From a virus, in IMG/VR virus record IMGVR_UViG_3300038701_000237, positions 1-24,685 of that record: a stretch of 24,685 nt of DNA. The stretch is one strand, 5' to 3'. Numbering within the stretch: position 1 is the stretch's first letter; each line of letters opens with the position of its first letter. Positions 22,395 through 24,685 of the stretch are shown in pieces. The notes under the pieces were generated by a model that saw nothing but the letters and a program-made list of their open reading frames with translations, had not been told where the DNA came from and did no database searches. A program made the translations under genes and the position numbers.

Positions 22395-22980
22395 TATAAA
22401 TCTCCATGTCCCACGAATGAAACTCATGTAAGAACCGCATAACATGGGAAGTACATTCCACAGCCTTCTTGTCTTTAGCTGCGTTTACATGTCCTACATC
22501 TACTCCTAACAGTAGAAATGCGTCTTCGTTCAGATGCTCATTCCTTAACAACTGATCTGCACCCTTAGCCCATAAAATCTGTGATTTCTTTTGAGAAGGT
22601 CCGATCCATTTCTGACAATCACGAGGACGTAAATCTAATCCCGGTATACCGGAGGATACAAAACACGTTGGGTCATGTAACCACTCTTCAAAAGACTTAT
22701 TAGACGCCGCTTTAACTCTAGCTACCCACTTAGCACACGTCCTCGGCTTTATGTTTGGATTACGCATGTAGAAATACATAGACTTAAGGCGCTCAAAAGG
22801 ATGACGTACCTGACAAACTTTACGGAAATGATTATAACCAAACGGTATACCATCTGCTTCCATGTGTCGATAAATAAGAAACGCTTGTGGATACTCTTTC
22901 AGTAAAGCGTCTCGCAAACTAGTAGTTCCTGTACGAGGAGGCTGTAGTACAATGGTTTGTGTTTCTGGTATGATAATCAT
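22387..22980 (-). CDS. Sulfotransferase-like protein
   Basis: A 197-residue P-loop-related protein. The 5'-phosphosulfate loop is 'QPPRTGTTSLRDAL' (residues 13-26), after a beta strand, and the 3'-phosphate site is 'VRHPFERLKSMYFY' (Arg59 and Ser67), the two signature regions of PAPS-dependent sulfotransferases. They move sulfate from PAPS to hydroxyl or amino groups of carbohydrates or small molecules. The protein is short for the family (usual about 250-300), but the core is present. It is followed by membrane and lipoprotein genes, so the target may be an envelope glycan (inference). GGAG precedes the ATG within a 17-base repeat also found at 23697-23713. Confidence 0.85.
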   Translation of the reverse strand: MIIIPETQTIVLQPPRTGTTSLRDALLKEYPQAFLIYRHMEADGIPFGYNHFRKVCQVRHPFERLKSMYFYMRNPNIKPRTCAKWVARVKAASNKSFEEWLHDPTCFVSSGIPGLDLRPRDCQKWIGPSQKKSQILWAKGADQLLRNEHLNEDAFLLLGVDVGHVNAAKDKKAVECTSHVMRFLHEFHSWDMEIYNE

Positions 22981-22983
22981 GCT

Positions 22984-23000
22984 TCAACTCCTATTGCTCT
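22984..23000 (-). repeat. 17-base direct repeat, copy 1
   Basis: On the minus strand AGAGCAATAGGAGTTGA, identical to 23697-23713. Here it holds the ribosome site of the sulfotransferase gene and the end of a 13-codon frame. In the other copy the same bases form the end of the HhH-GPD gene and the ribosome site of the next gene. Together the copies flank the two-gene cassette at 23029-23693. Confidence 0.8.
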
Positions 23001-23032
23001 AGCGCTCCTATAAGGGCTTTAGTATCGGTCAT
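22991..23032 (-). CDS. Possible 13-codon minicistron (recombination scar)
   Basis: A frame of 13 codons, MTDTKALIGALEQ, starts in an ATGA overlap with the upstream gene and ends inside the 17-base repeat. Its first twelve bases are the same as those at the start of the 101-residue gene (23314-23325). It may be the shrunken remains of a gene, or translation may only pass through it to couple the sulfotransferase. Little argues for a functional peptide. Confidence 0.3.
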   Translation of the reverse strand: MTDTKALIGALEQ

Positions 23033-23325
23033 AAGTCAGTCTCCGTTGATGGGTGCAGCGTTTCAATTTTTCGATAGGTTTCAAACCATCGACCACTTTT
23101 AATGTCGTCACCATTAAACAAAGCTATACCAGCACGTAAATTTGAATTTTCAGGTTCGTTTAGGGCTTTTTGCATGACCGCATGAACGGTTTTATCAGTC
23201 ATTTGACCATTTTCCACGCAACATTCAAAATCCCTCGATATACCGTTGCGCGGGATTCCCCTTCTACCATATCGGCGTAGGGTGTTTAAAACAGTCTCAT
23301 AATGATATTTAAAAGTATCGGTCAT
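23029..23325 (-). CDS. Hypothetical protein, 98 residues
   Basis: A 98-residue protein from ATG at 23325, MTDTFKYHYETVLNTLRRYG then 'RRGIPRNGISRDFECCVENG'. It is mainly helical and charged. A TTG three codons earlier is a possible start, but the ATG shares ATGA with the stop of the upstream gene, with GGAGG about ten bases before. No family recognised. It forms, with the next gene upstream, a two-gene unit bounded by the 17-base repeats. Confidence 0.72.
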   Translation of the reverse strand: MTDTFKYHYETVLNTLRRYGRRGIPRNGISRDFECCVENGQMTDKTVHAVMQKALNEPENSNLRAGIALFNGDDIKSGRWFETYRKIETLHPSTETDL

Positions 23326-23693
23326 ACTCCCCAAGCCTCCGCTATGCTTTTACAATAAGCGATTAAACCGCGTACAGCGTCTTGGGCTTCCTCATCCTCC
23401 ATAAGGCTATCACCCTGTTGCATGAAGGGTTCAGGAGCTATGTAGTCTGGTAGGTTGTCAACATCGAAAAATTTATCTTCATCTACATAGGGAGAAAAGA
23501 GTTTAGGCTTTCTTGGTACGGGCGCTATGAAATATGTATCTGGGACATAGCCTCTGCTATACGGATCACTTAAGCAAAAACACACTCCGTTAAATGTATA
23601 CGTATGTACGCTCATCAGCCGCCCTTTTTTATCGTAAAGGTGATATTTCTCGTCCTTCACGGCTTCATTCGCTTTCATTAATGTATGGGTCAT
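23322..23693 (-). CDS. Hypothetical protein, 123 residues
   Basis: A 123-residue acidic protein beginning MTHTLMKANEAVKDEKYHLY. It has several aromatic and Pro-rich strands ('FCLSDPYSRGYVPDTYFIAP') and an acidic helical end ('EDEEAQDAVRGLIAYCKSIA'). No family recognised. Start ATG at 23693 shares ATGA with the HhH-GPD stop, and AGGAG lies in the 17-base repeat just before it. Confidence 0.75.
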   Translation of the reverse strand: MTHTLMKANEAVKDEKYHLYDKKGRLMSVHTYTFNGVCFCLSDPYSRGYVPDTYFIAPVPRKPKLFSPYVDEDKFFDVDNLPDYIAPEPFMQQGDSLMEDEEAQDAVRGLIAYCKSIAEAWGV

Positions 23694-24310
23694 ATATCAA
23701 CTCCTATTGCTCTACAGTGCATTTCTGATACGTCGTAAGCACTGCTGTAATGAATTGGCTGCTTTTGTGCCACTAGTTTACACCAGTGATCCCACAAGGC
23801 TTCACAGCCGCCCTTGTCTTTAACCAAGGCCTGATAGTCTTGAATTATCTTAGCCTTTAGTTGTGTAGAGGCGTTCTTAAAGCGAGAGGCTTTGAACTTT
23901 AATGCCGGAATATCGAAGTACCTGAGATTGTGGGTGTCGAAGCAGCCACTAACTCCAAAGCACAACTGAGCCATAAAGCCGCCTTTAATCACGCCTAATC
24001 CGGGGAGCGTGGCGAAATACCGGAGTAACTCCTTGGCTCTAACGCTTGGGTCAGCATAACCTTGAGATATAGTCATAGCTGTCTCATAAACCGTCTCCTT
24101 GTGTTCCTGTAGCCAATCATAGGCGGGTATCTTAAATCCCCACAGGAACCTGCTCTCTTCGCCTCTGGCGTCTATATCCTGCATCATTTCAGGCACAGTA
24201 TATAGGCTCTGCTGTATTGTCATCAAGACGAAGGTATACACCCTCGCCATATTATCGGCAGAAGTCCTAGCAAACTTTCCTATTTTGGGCTGATGCTCTC
24301 TAAACATCAT
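23690..24310 (-). CDS. HhH-GPD (DNA-glycosylase-like) protein
   Basis: A 206-residue mostly helical protein. Residues 101-128 read 'TLPGLGVIKGGFMAQLCFGV' then 'SGCFDTHNLR', the helix-hairpin-helix and aspartate segment of the endonuclease III/AlkA/OGG1 superfamily ('LPGVG.K.A......FG......DTH..R'). Asp125 would be the catalytic aspartate, and Lys109 sits one position from the usual catalytic lysine. No iron-sulfur cysteine cluster is seen. It may be a repair or base-excising enzyme, or a phage DNA-binding derivative. Start is the first of two adjacent ATGs, with TAGG upstream. Its final codons lie in the 17-base repeat. Confidence 0.72.
   Translation of the reverse strand: MMFREHQPKIGKFARTSADNMARVYTFVLMTIQQSLYTVPEMMQDIDARGEESRFLWGFKIPAYDWLQEHKETVYETAMTISQGYADPSVRAKELLRYFATLPGLGVIKGGFMAQLCFGVSGCFDTHNLRYFDIPALKFKASRFKNASTQLKAKIIQDYQALVKDKGGCEALWDHWCKLVAQKQPIHYSSAYDVSEMHCRAIGVDI
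23697..23713 (-). repeat. 17-base direct repeat, copy 2
   Basis: Identical to 22984-23000. Here it encodes the C-terminal residues RAIGVD of the HhH-GPD protein and provides AGGAG for the 123-residue gene. As it is part of a coding region, this is probably the original copy. Confidence 0.8.
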
Positions 24311-24365
24311 GCAACCTATTACTAGAATTAATCATATTTACGCTGCCTGTGTCGGGAACCCATGT

Positions 24366-24608
24366 CTATAAACCCGTATCAAACAATATATCTTGTTCTG
24401 TCGGTGTAAGAACTCTCGTTCTTCTAGCCTGCGCCCTTGCCTGACAGCGTTCTCCATGAAACTTAGCAGTCTCCTCTGGAGCTATACCAGACAAAATGTC
24501 CGGGTAGTGGTCATTGGTTCCTTGCACTGCAATGAAGTATTGGTCGTGGTCTGGCCTATAAGACCAAGAGTCTTCCTTCATTGCCTCTTCTTTGGTAACA
24601 GACTTCAT
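24366..24608 (-). CDS. Hypothetical protein, about 80-92 residues, start uncertain
   Basis: An open frame ends at 24366. Possible ATGs are at 24644 (92 residues), 24608 (80 residues, 'MKSVTKEEAMKEDSWSYR') and 24581. No start has a strong ribosome site; 24608 has TAGG seven bases upstream and is chosen with low certainty. The product is hydrophilic, with 'YRPDHDQYFIAVQGTNDHYP' followed by a basic 'RCQARAQARRTR' segment. No family recognised. It is the first gene seen in the window in the direction of transcription. Confidence 0.55.
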   Translation of the reverse strand: MKSVTKEEAMKEDSWSYRPDHDQYFIAVQGTNDHYPDILSGIAPEETAKFHGERCQARAQARRTRVLTPTEQDILFDTGL

Positions 24609-24685
24609 ACAACCTAGATGGGTTTGAGCGCCGCCTTGTAACATAACAAGAGTTGTGTACTTCTTGTTACACCCAGAGATACCTC

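Noticed and set aside
24647-24685. Short inverted repeat AACAAGA/TCTTGTT near the right edge
   Set aside because: Seven-base arms only, no T-tract, and context is cut by the window edge.
1-24685. Integrase, repressor, CRISPR array or insertion sequence
   Set aside because: No tyrosine or serine recombinase, repressor, spaced repeat array or terminal inverted repeats with a transposase were found.

Overview
The window is a segment of a lytic T7-supergroup podovirus genome (Autographiviridae type). Every supportable gene lies on the minus strand, so transcription runs from high to low coordinates. A single-subunit phage RNA polymerase, a T7-type DNA polymerase and a T7-type portal/scaffold/capsid/tail-tube block establish the group. 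The order (primase and helicase as separate genes, ligase, DNA polymerase, exonuclease, endonuclease VII, then RNA polymerase directly before the structural genes) is that of the phiKMV branch rather than T7 itself, where RNA polymerase is early. There is no integrase, tRNA or CRISPR array. The host cannot be read from the sequence. The mix of T7-type genes with a sulfotransferase-like protein suggests an aquatic Gram-negative bacterium, but that is inference.

Reading with transcription: (1) 24644-20795 is an accessory/early block: a HhH-GPD (DNA-glycosylase-like) protein, several unknowns, a sulfotransferase-like protein, a two-helix membrane protein, a lipoprotein with JAMM-metalloprotease-type residues, and a run of small genes, two of which (53 and 58 codons) are easily missed. 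(2) 20496-14452 is a replication and nucleotide block: Toprim primase, dNMP-kinase-like P-loop protein, HD-domain nucleotidase-like protein, ATP-dependent ligase, a Cys-rich mini-protein, a three-helix SemiSWEET/PQ-loop-like membrane protein, DnaB/gp4-type helicase and a helix-turn-helix plus metallophosphoesterase protein. (3) 14513-7441 holds DNA polymerase, an SSB-like protein, flap exonuclease, endonuclease VII and RNA polymerase. (4) 7372-1 is the late block: small proteins, a GNAT acetyltransferase, a small pre-portal protein, portal, scaffold, major capsid, a strong terminator, tail tubular protein A and a partial tail tubular protein B that runs off the left edge.

Genes are tightly packed. 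Most junctions are ATGA, TAATG or 8-base overlaps with a Shine-Dalgarno inside the upstream gene, indicating translational coupling. The few real gaps carry the regulatory signals: a perfect 20-base repeat follows the stop codons of both DNA polymerase and RNA polymerase and is a candidate promoter for the phage RNA polymerase. After DNA polymerase it is followed by about 100 bp of 77% A+T, a layout like the T7 primary origin. An intrinsic terminator sits after the capsid gene, as T-phi does in T7, and a long imperfect inverted repeat lies in the gap at 21404-21514.

The least expected content is the early envelope-directed trio (sulfotransferase-like, membrane protein, JAMM lipoprotein), the HhH-GPD protein, the SemiSWEET-like protein, and a two-gene cassette bounded by duplicated junction sequences.
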